Shown here piece after piece: positions 37,171 to 48,750 of a DNA stretch of 64,000 nt (its first letter is position 1; each line of letters begins with the position of its first letter). The stretch comes from Ignelater luminosus (Eukaryota > Arthropoda > Insecta > Coleoptera > Elateridae), in contig VTPC01000417.1 of NCBI GenBank assembly GCA_011009095.1, positions 24,707-88,706 of the forward strand, written 5' to 3'. Below the pieces are notes generated by a model that searched no databases, was not told the origin of the DNA, and worked only from the letters and a program-made list of their open reading frames with translations. The translations under genes and the position numbers were made by a program.

Positions 37171-38586
37171 TTAGTTTTGAGGGAAATATTCCTCTAGAAA
37201 TAAGTTCGCAGGGTTTTCACTAGAGCTGACATGATGCCAGTCTTTTCGTTCTGTTATTGACTGTATACCAGCTACTCTGTTTGCTACAAATGTTGTTCGA
37301 TAATGTGAAGGTGATTGTATCCATTGAATTACAATAGTTGAATCCGACCAGCAGTAAATAGAGTTAAAGGTTAATGAAAAACTTGAACGAACCTTTTTCA
37401 ATAAATGAGCTCCTAAGACTGCAGCACACAATTCCAATCGTGGAAGTGTAATTTTGCGCACAGGTGCTACTTTGGACTTGGCACAGACTAGATAAACCAA
37501 TATATTTCGATTATCATCGACAGATCTTGCATAAACGCAAGCGGAGTAAGCTCTTTCACTTGCATCTGTGAAGACGTGCAATTCAATTAACTGTGAATTA
37601 GGACTAACAATAAGCCTTACGATGTTTAATTCACTTAGCCTTGGAAGCTCTGATTTAAACTTATTCCATTGTGAATGAAGTTGCTGTGGAATACCCTCGT
37701 CCCAAGTGAGCTCTAACTTCCAAAGCTCCTGTATAATTAGTTTAGCAATAAGAACAACCGGTCCTAATAAACCCAATGGATCGAAGATCTGTGAAATAAC
37801 TGATAGAATAGTACGCTTTGTGACACTTTGATTATTTTCAAGAGTAGGATTAACTTGAAACTGAATTGTATCAGATGATGAATTCCACATTACGCCCAAA
37901 GTTTTGGTGCTTTCGTGCTCCCCTAATTGAAGAATACTACAATCTGTTTCAGATGAAACATGGGCTAAAACCTTTCGGTTATTCGATACATATTTCCTTA
38001 ATTCAAATCCTGCTGATCCCAAAATAAATTGTATCTCCTGCTGAAGCTGTTGGACTTCTTCAAGACTGTTGCCTCCAGTTAACAAATCATCGACATAAAA
38101 GGAGTTTGAAATAGCAGAACATGCTTTAGGAAATTTATGTTTGTATTTTTCGGCTAAAAGCATAAGACATTTTATGGCTAAATAAGGAGCTGAGCTTGTT
38201 CCATAGGTTACAGTGTTCAACTCATGGCAAGAAATTTCATCAGAAGGTTTTTCTCGCCAAAAAACTCGCTGAAAGCGACGATCTTCTGGTCTAATTTTTA
38301 TCTGCCTGTACATTTTGGCAATGTCTGCAGATAAAACAATAAGATATTGTCTAAAATTAACTAGAATAGAAAATAAATCCCGTTGCAAAGTTAGTCCTAC
38401 AAACTGAAGTTCATTCAACGATATATTGGCATCTGATTTAGCATTAGCATCAAATACTACCCTAACCTTTGTGGTAAGGCTAGTATATTTAACAACTGGA
38501 TGATGCGGTAAGTAAAAACTTGGAAAATTATCGACTTCTGACATTTTAATTTTACTCATATGAAGGAGCGATTCGTATTCTCGCAT
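37171..38586 (-). CDS. BEL/Pao reverse transcriptase and RNase H region
   Basis: Copies element RNA into DNA. The 471-codon frame contains LSADIAKMYRQIKI (RT motif A), the catalytic YVDD (in SFYVDDLLTGG) and the RNase H residues: Asp in FTDASERAYS, Glu in LPRLELCAAV and Asp in CWSDSTIVIQW. It is in a different frame from the protease remnant upstream and the integrase downstream. The junctions look like single-base lesions: one near 38640, where the RT-side reading continues upstream of Met38586, and one near 37199, where the last ~9 residues of this frame are out of register. The catalytic motifs look intact, but the polyprotein is broken. Confidence 0.93.
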   Translation of the reverse strand: MREYESLLHMSKIKMSEVDNFPSFYLPHHPVVKYTSLTTKVRVVFDANAKSDANISLNELQFVGLTLQRDLFSILVNFRQYLIVLSADIAKMYRQIKIRPEDRRFQRVFWREKPSDEISCHELNTVTYGTSSAPYLAIKCLMLLAEKYKHKFPKACSAISNSFYVDDLLTGGNSLEEVQQLQQEIQFILGSAGFELRKYVSNNRKVLAHVSSETDCSILQLGEHESTKTLGVMWNSSSDTIQFQVNPTLENNQSVTKRTILSVISQIFDPLGLLGPVVLIAKLIIQELWKLELTWDEGIPQQLHSQWNKFKSELPRLSELNIVRLIVSPNSQLIELHVFTDASERAYSACVYARSVDDNRNILVYLVCAKSKVAPVRKITLPRLELCAAVLGAHLLKKVRSSFSLTFNSIYCWSDSTIVIQWIQSPSHYRTTFVANRVAGIQSITERKDWHHVSSSENPANLFLEEYFPQN

Positions 38587-38599
38587 AAATAAAATGTAT

Positions 38600-39271
38600 T
38601 CACCTTTTAATGAAGGATGTTTGTTCAGCTTCCTTTCTATGCTGTAGGGCCATAGTTCTAGAATCTCCTATTTGAGATGGATTTGATTTAAAAGGAATAG
38701 ATACAACAAACCTACCACTTGCATCCCTATAAGTATTTTCTAAGAAATGTTGTTCACAGGCTACCTCTTGTAATGATAAATTAGGTTTTATTTGAAGAGG
38801 TTCATCAATTTGCCAGAATCTTGACAGATCTTGTTTTAAAGAATCGAATGAGCCTTGGTCGGCATAAAAACTAAATAAAGTATTTGAGTTAGAAGAAATA
38901 TGGTTTAATGATTTTGGTATGTGCATTTTGCCTGATAATACCCAACCTAATTTGGTTTTTTGAATAATGGTATTAGTGTTATTAAATATCGGGAGTTGTC
39001 CAATACAATGTAGATTATAGAAATGCGCAGCTCCAATTAAAATGTCAATAGGACCTGCTTGATTGAAATCTGGATCTGCTAATCTCAGATCATCTGGTAT
39101 TTCCAGAATTGTTGCAGGAAAAGATATGCTTGGTATTTTATCAGTAATTTGAGGTAAAACAAGGCACGATAAATTTAAAAAGAAATTAGAATGTTTAGAT
39201 AAAATTCGAACGTTTGTTTCAGTTTTAACTTCAGACTGCATATTGCCTACTCCTGAAATACAAAATTCCAC
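38600..39271 (-). pseudogene. BEL/Pao protease-domain remnant (DUF1758-like), N-terminally deleted
   Basis: The 223-codon frame carries the downstream part of the retropepsin-like domain of BEL/Pao elements, recognised by IDILIGAAHFY and KTKLGWVLSG. The usual catalytic D-[ST]-G segment, and all of gag before it, are absent: only about 190 bp separate this frame from the primer-binding site. The last residues are out of frame, with a shift near 38640. Without the active-site aspartate this fragment cannot process a polyprotein. Confidence 0.8.
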
Positions 39272-39449
39272 AGGTGTAGTTTTTAGATTAGTACTACAGT
39301 ACTAAAACAAATAAGTCAAAAAAATGGAAAGAACTGACCTCAATGTCGATAATCCAATAATGATTGTAACCTGAAGCGTGATGCAGTTAACGGCACGATG
39401 CTGGTATTCTCATTTGAAACCACTGGGGCTCTTCAAGCAAGATCCGGAG

Positions 39450-39460
39450 TCGAAGGACCA
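39450..39460 (-). promoter_or_regulatory. Primer-binding site of the BEL/Pao element
   Basis: Four bases inside the 5' LTR the minus strand reads TGGTCCTTCGA, complementary to a tRNA 3' end ...TCGAAGGACCA. From memory that acceptor end fits insect tRNA-Tyr; the tRNA identity is an inference. Confidence 0.6.
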
Positions 39461-39464
39461 AAAA

Positions 39465-39641
39465 TGTTGTGATTCTATGGTTTAATATTACTCTTGTGGA
39501 TGTAGAATGAATTTATGGAGAGATTATATATGGTTTTTTATTAAACTTGTTGTTTTTACATTGACAGATTTTTATTTTTTTATTATTTTTCTTGACTACC
39601 ATTATTTGCCAATTTGATTTTAATTTTTTACTATCTTAACA
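39465..39641 (-). repeat. 5' LTR of the BEL/Pao element, uninterrupted
   Basis: 177 bp, TGTTAAG...ACAACA on the minus strand. Against the 3' LTR it shows T/C at two positions and one base less in a T run. Confidence 0.93.
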
Positions 39642-39646
39642 GTTAT
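39642..39646. repeat. Target-site duplication, right (GTTAT)
   Basis: Matches 33345-33349 exactly. Confidence 0.85.
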
Positions 39647-42600
39647 CGTATTGAAAAATGCGTTATAGAGCATTTCCAATTACTGGGGTTAAATTAAAAA
39701 TTAATTGCACACATCAATTAGTGTACGACATTTCTAAAATAACGGAAATGAACGCAATTAGATAGGACAGTGTTTGTAAATGAAAATACAGTGGTATATC
39801 CAGGATTGCGTCATGAATCATGAGAAAATCTAAGATATTTCTTATGCTAAAGCACAAAAATGATACTTTTTTACCGTTATAGTGAACGGTATGACTAACC
39901 ATCCGGTTATTAATAAAATTAATGGCACGACTAACCTTTACTTCAAATTAAATGAAAATATTCTTTGACAACCAGCACCTCCAAACTTATTAAAATAAGC
40001 ACGTGTGTCGACTATTGATGATTCTTGAAGAAAAAACTGTTTACAACTAATTTTTAGAATTTTTTACTTCGATATTTTCCAAACATGTAACTTCCATCTT
40101 ATTAAGACTCATTAGTCTATTACATGCATATGACGCGTAACAGAACAAGATTATTCAATTTTTAAAACCAACATACATAGCTTTGGCTACATTTAAAAAC
40201 CAGCAACACGTTTGTCTGGTTATTATAAAAGGTGTTAAAACATAATTTGCAGATATTACTACAGAAAGCAGTAAAACTCGCTTTCTACAACGGCAATTAA
40301 ATTTCAAGGCATTTTCCGTTTCCTTTTAAAATGGACATCATCCTGCGAGAAACTGTAAACTGAAAATTGTTTATTTCCGTAGGTAGCGGACTGGAACGAT
40401 ACAATTCCACACAGCAACCTACAGCTTTAGGATACCTAACGATAATAAATAACAACTAGGACGTCACAGATCTTAAGCATGGATTATCATCTTAAGAATA
40501 ACAATCATCGATGAAAAAGAGAAAATTTAGCTGGGAAACAAAAATTATGGATTGTTTTTAGGAGAAGGAGATTATCACCAAAGGCAAGGTAATTACATTC
40601 TTTTTTTCTTTCTAATAGTATTCGTTCTATTTATTTATTTTTTATAATAATCATTATTATTGGCCCAAGTGTAAGCGCACTAATTCGGATAACAAAATTT
40701 TTAATTTGTTCCCCAATTTTTCTATGGTTTTCCGAATACTTTTATTTACTTAATTAAAAGAAGTTGTTTTCACTTTTAATAAGCTAACTAGAGCAGAGCC
40801 CACAGCCTAATTACCGCCAAGTCAAAAGTAGTTCAAATTTAACTATTACTGTTCTTTATTGGTGCAGAAGAAAGGTTATTTTGTAGGGAAAAAAACACTT
40901 GGCCATGTTCACATTCTAATGATCAGAGAACATTTTTAACTGTAAACAAGACACATAGATTTTCGATCAGTGTTGTATTGCGTCACAAGTAAACACATTG
41001 ACTTTTATATTTTTCAACGGATCCTAACCTCATCTGTTTATCTCTCCTCAATTTTCTTCCAAGATCGTGAAGATTACATCTAGATTCTGCATTCTTGTTT
41101 TCTATCCAGTTTGTGTGGATTCTAACTTACTTTCGGGCTGCACAGATTCCGTGGATTTTCTTTTCTCTTTTACTTTCTTCCAAGATTGTACAGATTGTTA
41201 TACATGAGATTAAATAGTCCGTAGTGCAAAAAATGTTCAGTCGATTCCTCCAGGTTATTCTGCCAACCGTCATTGTCGATTGATAGCACAGCCAGATGGA
41301 CGTCCATGTCATTGGAAAGGACTAAACCTACTGTCATTGGATGAATGCTTTGTCCACCACAACGTGTGGATGTGATGGTGCGGTTCTAAGAAGAATTGTT
41401 TGTTTGCCACCAAATACAACTGCACCGGTATCCCCATATAGTATTCTGTTACGAGCACACCAATCATGAAGAGCATAACCCATAACTTGTCACTCCGTAA
41501 CAGCAACATCAGCACGCCAAGACCACACCATCCGGTTTACATCACAGCACCACCTTTACAAACAGTTTGGCTGAAGAAGACATAGTTCCTATAACAGTCT
41601 TCAGCTTGAATCCTCTGTCTCTTTTATGCAAATTGTGCAAATTTTATATTTTCCTTCAACAAGTCCTGCAGATATGATCCAGCCCAGGCTGTGCACAATC
41701 AGCTTGAAACCATTTCTGTTTTTCTTTATTTTCTTCCAAAATAACACAGTTACTCCTGATTTAAGAACACCCAGAACGTGCACTCCACTCAACCAAAACA
41801 TATCTAATTTTTACTTCATTAATATTTTATAGTTTGTTAATCAAACCAATGGCGATGATAGCAAGACTCATACAGTTGTAGTTATTTATGTATCGCAAGG
41901 TCATATTGATCGTTGTTGTGTTATCCAAATGGTAGTAAATCTAGACCTTCTGGGGCCTAAACTTAATTGTCATTCTTTAAAGTAGCAAAAGGCAAGCTTT
42001 AGAACTATGGGCGCATCCTGATACGCTCAGCAGCTAATTCAGCGGAAATTTTGTCAGCGAATGCTAGGTATTAGCAAAAAACGATTCTCTGAATGACTTT
42101 GATGCTGCAACTGCGACAGTCTTACGTGTACGCTGTACTTGTCTTTTCTAATTTACTTCGATATTAGGAAACTGTCACCGCCATTATTATTAACAGCGCT
42201 AACTCGGTCTAGAATTTAATTTAAATCCTGGGTAAAATCCTCAGCAGCTTTGTTTCAGAGGTATAGCAACTTGTCCATTCGGGGAACTTGAGCGTTGCAA
42301 TCTCGGTCGCTGCACATTCCTAAATATACCCATAACTGATTGTTAGGAGACATTAATACGTAATAAAGACAGAATCAGACGCAGTGTCTGATATGTGCAG
42401 TAATTATCTGACAATTATAATATCAAAGTGTAATGATAGGCACGATTCTAAAATTATATTGATTTTGGAATCTACACGTCCACTAAATTTATTCTTTAGA
42501 ACATTCTTTGATAAATAGATCTTGATGTTTTTTATGTTGCCCCTCTGTATTCAAAATTACGCAGCCACTATCGTTTTTAACCCAAACAGTAGTGCTACGA

Positions 42601-44001
42601 AATTATTTCGAAATCGAAGAATTTCCATTTCCCATTTAGTCTAATTCTGGTTTTTAATGAAAAACGAAACACAATGATTATTATTATTACTATTTTCATG
42701 TTTTTATCTGTCTTTACATTAATTTACTTTCAGGCGAGTAAACTAATTAATTTCGTTTCACTGTAACGGTATATGTTCTTGACACCCATAACGAACCGTT
42801 TTTAGCCTTAGGACATTACTTTTTTATTTTTATGACTTTATGAGAGTGTTAGATAATAATTAGAATTACACTCCAATATGATACAATAATTATAGCTTTT
42901 ATGCGCATTTAATCGGCCATTCCTAAATCATCATTTCGTAAGAACTTGCAAATGCACACTGATGATGAAGATAATTACTTCTTTTTATGTCCAATTTTGC
43001 AATTTAGTCTAATACAATATCCCTGTGTATATATTACAAATTGTGTGTTATTAAAATACATTCTCTTTATTTGTATGTAAATCGAGTGCAGGATTTTATT
43101 AATAATTAAATGCAAATCCTATACGTATACTGACTAATTGGAGGAATCGTGAAAGTTCTAAATGACTTCTGTTATATAATACTAGAACTTCAATATTGTG
43201 CGGAATATAATTTCTAGTTGTTTTGCTTCTAGAGTCAGATAATGTTTAATCCCACACCGAATGAGAAAACAATGTTGAATCATACGAAATTATTGCCATT
43301 GTGTTTTGATATGTTTATTAATAATTATCTTGTTTTTGCCTTTTTTGTAAATTTCGCTGGTAGCTGTGTTGGTTGACAATGTTAAGATAATAAGAATATT
43401 AATTTATTAAATATTTAGTCATTGCTTTAATACCTTTCAATTTTTATGTTAATTTATGCGTTGGTTGTCAATACAACTTCATTCACTAATCCAACTAGCT
43501 TACCTTATGCTAACGTAATTTTCTTTATTTTCAAATTATTTTAATTGCAAATGAACTTCAAGTTTTCTTTTAGATAAGTTGCATAGACCATTGAGTATGT
43601 ATTGAAAGCAAAGGAAGAAAGCTATTCAGTTAGGCTTCAAACGGATTTTGGACAAGACTTTCAATAGGAAAAAAAAGTTACTTATTGCTGAAATGAGCAT
43701 CAAAAGAATCCTCAAACAATATTATCATTAAGAATCATCATCTTGAACTTTTCTGAACTTGTCTGTAATTATGTTCAACATTCGGGTTGCTATCAGTCTA
43801 AAAATTTGAAGATCTTTATTTAGAAAATTAATTATTATACAAACCCCAACCATGTAGTCGCAACAGAAGCAAGCAAAAACCAACAGGGACTGTATTCAGA
43901 AAAAATGTTCTTGTAAAGCAGAACACAAATCAAACATCGAGAGACTGATTAAAATTAGCTATTTCTTCACGTGTTACAAACTCCTATGGTCAGGTCGGCC
44001 A
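39647..44001. other. Intergenic with unassigned GC-richer patch
   Basis: Between about 41030 and 41810 the sequence is GC-richer. It repeats TTCTTCCAAGAT/TTCTTCCAAAAT three times (near 41057, 41171, 41731) and has minus-strand frames (41127-41312, 41309-41515, 41601-41801) in different phases. It may be a decayed gene or element, but I recognise no domain. The rest is AT-rich. Confidence 0.35.
42008..42060 (+). repeat. Relic related to the repeat at 57196-57436
   Basis: GGGCGCATCCTGATACGCTC followed by AGCAGCTAATTCAGC resembles the left end of the 57.2 kb element (GGGTGCATTCAGGGACACGC, TCAGCAG). The right end is not seen here. Confidence 0.4.
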
Positions 44002-44400
44002 TCAAAACATATTTCGAGAAATTTTCTTGAGCGCTAGTTTTCTGGAAAACAAATTCAGTTTTGCTAATTTTCTTTGTTTCTTCCGCTGAGTTATTTCCAA
44101 ACTCGATTTGGTCACATATCTTTTTGCATGTACTATTTTCATTGAAATTCCTTCATTTGTTACGTGTTCCATCCTTAATATCTTATAACTTCGTCCAACA
44201 AAATCCACTTGCATGATATTTAGTCTTTTGATCATCTTCCATGCTTCAACTCCACACAGCAAAACATTCAGCACTATCGCATCGTATATACTTATTATAC
44301 GAAGATTTTTCGTGACGACGAAATGAGATTGGGATTTAGTCTTTCAATTGCGTAATCGCCTGCATAACTCTTCTTGTTGCATCTTCTTTGCTATTTTCCT
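44002..44400 (-). pseudogene. C-terminal relic of a non-LTR retrotransposon reverse transcriptase
   Basis: A 90-codon minus frame (44002-44274) contains VLLCGVEAWKMIKRLN and RMEHVTNEGI. These are degenerate forms of the LLYGxExW and VTNEEV blocks that end many RTE/CR1-type RTs. A weaker match continues upstream in the same direction to about 44400. No catalytic RT motifs are present, so it is a 5'-truncated, decayed copy. Confidence 0.6.
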
Positions 44401-45259
44401 CATCCTAAGTACTTGTCTTGTTATGAACATCTTTCATCTGTTACTGTTGCTAAATCCATAATCTTGTCAACGTTGAACATTTATATGTAGTTCATTTTGT
44501 ACGTTTTTGTTTGCCTTCATAGCGTGTAATCGACATCATATTCATCACTGCCAGAATTGTCTGGTCATCCGTAGAGGATAACGTAAGCAATGATCGTCAT
44601 CATTTATCCCCATACCATACTAGTTGGTAGTCTGTACAGTCTCGTAGATTTAGAAAAAATAAACCCTTATACATTTCTAAGAAGTTCATGTTATTTTAAT
44701 CCAGCTGTTCCTAAGTTACGACAATTTGTGAAAACAAATGAAGATCATAATCTATATTCCTTCAAGAATATCTGATAGATTACGCATCTGGTACTTTAGA
44801 ATACCGTAGGTCATCAATTAATGCTTTGTACAGAGACGAATTAGAATTCAAAATTACTAACTTTATTAATATAATGCGATGTTACTTTCAGACGTTGACA
44901 ACCCTCCAACACTTTTTGATCTAAGAAAACTTCTCGTCCTTAAAGAGGGGTTGATTATGCCTCGGTTAACTACTTTTATCGTCGGAAGCGTTAGGGGTCA
45001 GCAAGGGGTGCGATAAGATAACAGACTTAAAGCACCTAAAACCAAGAAACGAGTCCAAGCAATACTCGATTACCTTATTCGAGTTCAACGGTAATGCACA
45101 GTCGAGACAAATCGTGGCCCGGAGTTTATCACATACACGATTTTGAAAGCGAGAAAATCTATATAGGGTGATTCTAAAACTGAACGTAATATTCTAAGAT
45201 TTTTATTAAAGATAAAGCTACATCAATAAAATTCCCATGTAATCAAGTAGTTATTTACG
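44401..45259. other. Intergenic
   Basis: No gene recognised. The short plus frame at 44590-44775 has no motif. Confidence 0.4.
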
Positions 45260-45425
45260 TACCAAGGGAGGAAAGTAATTTCTTGCAGTCGAGACTGTAA
45301 TATTACTTACTCCCGTGGGACATACAACATTTTTTCGCCCGTAAACTAAATTCATTTTCGTTTGGAACAGGGACGTTGATTCATTGCATCCCTTGGGACG
45401 TTATAAGGGCGGAAATAGTAATTAA
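45260..45425 (+). repeat. Hairpin-bearing repeat, short copy
   Basis: Starts TACCAAGGGAGGAAAGTAAT and contains a long imperfect hairpin (45267-45313, loop GA in CAGTCGAGACTG). It then joins directly to the CATACAACATTTTTTCGCCC block and ends after CCCTTGGGACGTTATAAGGG. It lacks the ~170-bp middle segment of the next copy. Confidence 0.7.
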
Positions 45426-45760
45426 GTACCAAGGGAGGAAAGTAATTTGTTACAGTCGAGACTGTAATATTACTTACTCCAAGGCAAACATCAGATTGTG
45501 AGTAGTGGAATTTCGTAGAGTTAGCAAACGCTCTGACAGCCTATATAATACTATGGATGAAGATTTGGTAATCAAAGAAGAAATCAAACATTCATTTATA
45601 CATAATATTAAGGATTACTTATATCTACATTACAACATTGAAACAGAAGAGAGTGGAACGTACAACATTTTTTTGCCCGTAAACTCAATTCATTTTAGTT
45701 TATAACAGGAACGTAATGATTCATTACAGCCCTTGGGACGTGATAAAGGCGGAGGAGATT
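45426..45760 (+). repeat. Hairpin-bearing repeat, long copy
   Basis: A direct tandem of the preceding unit: same start, same hairpin (45434-45480), and the same tail (GTACAACATTTTTTTGCCCG to CCCTTGGGACGTGATAAAGG). An extra ~170 bp lies after the hairpin and holds an acidic open frame (45505-45705; contains MDEDLVIKEEIKHSF). The start CCAAGGG and the tail CCCTTGG are inverted relative to each other, hinting at element termini. Confidence 0.65.
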
Positions 45761-48747
45761 GTTACAAACCATAGCCGAGCATGAATTGGATGTGATATGC
45801 GATAGTGGCATCGTGTCATCCCAACAGGTTCTGTCAACTGTGTAATATGTGGTTTTTGGTTGCTCTTGTTAAGCATATCTTGAATGCTCTTTTTATTTAT
45901 TTGACTTGAAGAAATAATCTATACAGCAGTTACAGAAAAATGTGATCCCATAAGAGTTTATGAATATTTAAAAATCAGAAAACTTCTCTGCTCTACCTTT
46001 CTCTCGGTTAGCTGAAGTGAGTCTTGAGTCCTACATTATCCATCTTAGTTTGTTGAACCTACTTGGATTGACTCTGCAACTAGATTCTGATTTTAATAAT
46101 TTAATAGTTTAAATAAAACCTGACAGCCAAAATTTGCTGGAAGAGTGGTCAAGCCCAACCTCATTTGATTTCTAAGTTGGCCACAATCATCAAGTTCGAG
46201 CTATAGTATTCCAAAAGATATAGTGCGTTTATGACTTAATTGCTACTAAGCTTACAGTAAATTTTACAAGTTCGTCACAGCAGGGTGTCATAAATCCGCT
46301 TACCTATGAAGACCTTTTCCAACATTGACACAGGGTGATATTGAAAAAGTTTTACTTTCGCAAATACTTTTGAACTAAAATGTTAGAAAAATAAATTATT
46401 TCAATACGGTCCTTGGTTTAACCTAATCGTCTCTGACACGTGCCACTACTTGTATTTGTTGATTTTTATGAGAGACTCGCTGTGAAATACTTAAGTAGTC
46501 AAAGTCATAAATGCACTATATCTTTTGGAATACTATACCTACACCAGATTTCCTCCTTCCAATTGTTCCTGTCTTTCAAAGTAGAGCCTATAGTAGGAGC
46601 ACACAACAATAAGTCAAATCGAATGTTCGAATCAGCAATCCTGACACATGTTTCATTTCGTAGTCACAATGGCTGATAATTACCATGACTTACTACATAT
46701 TACTCTTTCCTCCTTCAAAACAGATTTCTTTATGTCCATAGTGTGGAAAATAAACAAATTATCATTCTTTATCTTTCTAAAACTCAGTACTCCAGCACTG
46801 CCAAGAAAAACCCTGTTGGGACTCTATTGTTCAGTACGCCTAATGACTAGAAACTCTTGACTCTGATGGTTAGTATGTAACCTAGTACGAGTCAAAGAAC
46901 AATAAAACTCGACGCCAGGTCAACCCTTTGGAAGTCAGCAAGGTTGAAAAAGGTTGCTTATTATAGAAAATAATGAATCTTACCTTGAAAATAGTACATA
47001 CATCAATATCATTCCTGCATTTATTGAACAATCTCAGTATACATTACCTAGCTCCGTTCAACATTGCTTATGTCTGAGAACTATTCAAATTATTGTAGTT
47101 AGTAGTTGTCATAAATATTTGTTAGTATGTTTTTGTCGGTTTGAGGATCTCAGCCTCATATACCTGTACAATAATCAGCCACTGATAGAAAAAGTCGCAT
47201 ATTAATTTGATTATTCCTATGAAGTGTTTACAAGAAAAAGAGATTCTGATTTTGGTCTACCTTCGTTACCATCTAATCATCGTAAAGTTGAGTTTCTGAA
47301 ATACAATTGTCCTATTGATTTTCATTCTTTCTTATATTGCACGTATTGTCAATTAAAAATATTTCTCTGTTGGGTCTTAAAAAGTCTGTCCATGACCATA
47401 TATTGTGAAGCTTCACTTCTATATCTATTTGAATTTGACTGATACTTACAAGTCCAGTTCCACATCTCAAAAGCTCCAATTGTGAATTCAGATTCCTTTA
47501 GATTGTTGTTTTCTACAAATTCCGTCTTGGGTAGTTAGTCTGTTACCCAAATCGAGTTTTCATGCAAAATGTGTTTAACTGGGATATTCCTACTATTACT
47601 CTGTTACCTTCTATGACCTATTTTCAAGGATCACAACTTTCCATCTTTTGGCATGTATCAAAGAGCTTGTTGCTGTTTGCGTTTTACGTTGCAAACGTGA
47701 ACTAAATAGTTAGAAACTTGAATACAACCGAGTATCCTCATTTTAGTTTTATTTCCATCGAAATAAATTTTTACTGAATAAAAGGAATAATGGCGTTTAA
47801 CACGCTAAACGTTTGCTTTCATGGTTAACAATAAGTAGATTATTAATCTAGTTCTCGCCATTATAAGAAAAACATTAAGAAATGTTACATCAAGAGTTAA
47901 GAATAAATGTAAAACTAAATCCTTTTGTCTCTTTCAAGGATTTCATTAGCTAAATCAAATAATGTTTGCTTTAATGCGTTACAGAGAAAAGAAAACAAAA
48001 AGAATAATAATGAAAAGTATGCCTTTTTAAATTAAATTAACGAATCAGTGAAAAATAACTAGAACGGAAAGATTGGACGTACTTTTGCTGCGACGCTAAA
48101 CATAATTTTTACGCTATACACATAATCAACCATTCCTGATGATGCTTTTGTACTATTTCCACGTTAGTGAAGCTTTTAACAAAGAGAGCACAATATAAAG
48201 TAAACAAGCAATCATATTAAACTTTTAATTGGGAAAACAATGACTTTAGAAAATTTAGACGTGAATTCTATGAAGTTTAAATTAAACATTAACTTTAAAT
48301 GCAGATTTATTAGGACAAACTTTTAGTTCAGTTGAAAGGTAGAGTAGGTGCGGTTTGACCGCCTATTTCAATCTGTCCTATGTAAATATTCATTGTTAAA
48401 ACTAAATTGTTTTTAAAGTAACAAAAAGTACGTTTGGGATTTGATTTGTAAACTCGTTTTTGATTTTATGTATAATAATTTTCTAAACTACCGTAGTCGT
48501 TGCAACAATCACTCTATTCATACATAAAACTAACAATTTGTACCGATAGAAAAGTTTGTCTCTTACAACGATGAGATCCCGTTATGCTTCATATGGTCAA
48601 TATAGCGTTACATCATGGAAGCTTCGGGCCATTGACTTAAATCTTCTTTAAAACGAGTTTCATACATGTCTCGTGAACCACATTTTCTTCTATCTGTCTA
48701 TAAACTAATTTTAAGTGACGATGATTAATTTTCTTTTTTTTATATAG
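45761..48747. other. Intergenic upstream of the LRR gene
   Basis: A degenerate inverted repeat lies at 46196-46240 / 46499-46540 (shared GTATTCCAAAAGATATAGTG). Several plus-strand frames at 46440-47442 have no recognised motif. From 47443 the sequence is AT-rich up to the splice acceptor at 48746-48747. Part of it is probably the intron in the 5' UTR of the LRR gene. Confidence 0.4.
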
Positions 48748-48750
48748 GTC

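Larger units (their letters stand above)
33350..39641 (-). mobile_element. BEL/Pao LTR retrotransposon, gag-deleted, with a nested DNA transposon
   Basis: The element lies on the minus strand. Its LTRs are 39465-39641 (5' LTR, 177 bp) and 33350-35431 (3' LTR, 178 bp once the nested 1902-bp element and its duplicated TA are removed). They read TGTT...AACA, and a perfect 5-bp duplication GTTAT flanks the whole. The LTRs differ by two substitutions and one T-run indel, so the insertion is young. The internal region holds a protease-domain remnant, reverse transcriptase/RNase H and integrase in BEL/Pao order, in three frames. Only about 190 bp lie between the primer-binding site and the protease remnant, so gag and the protease active site are missing. 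This copy cannot be autonomous. Confidence 0.95.

Noticed and set aside
41030-41810. Candidate gene with repeated TTCTTCCAAGAT words and three minus-strand frames
   Set aside because: No domain, no consistent frame and no splice sites that link the pieces; kept only as an unassigned patch.
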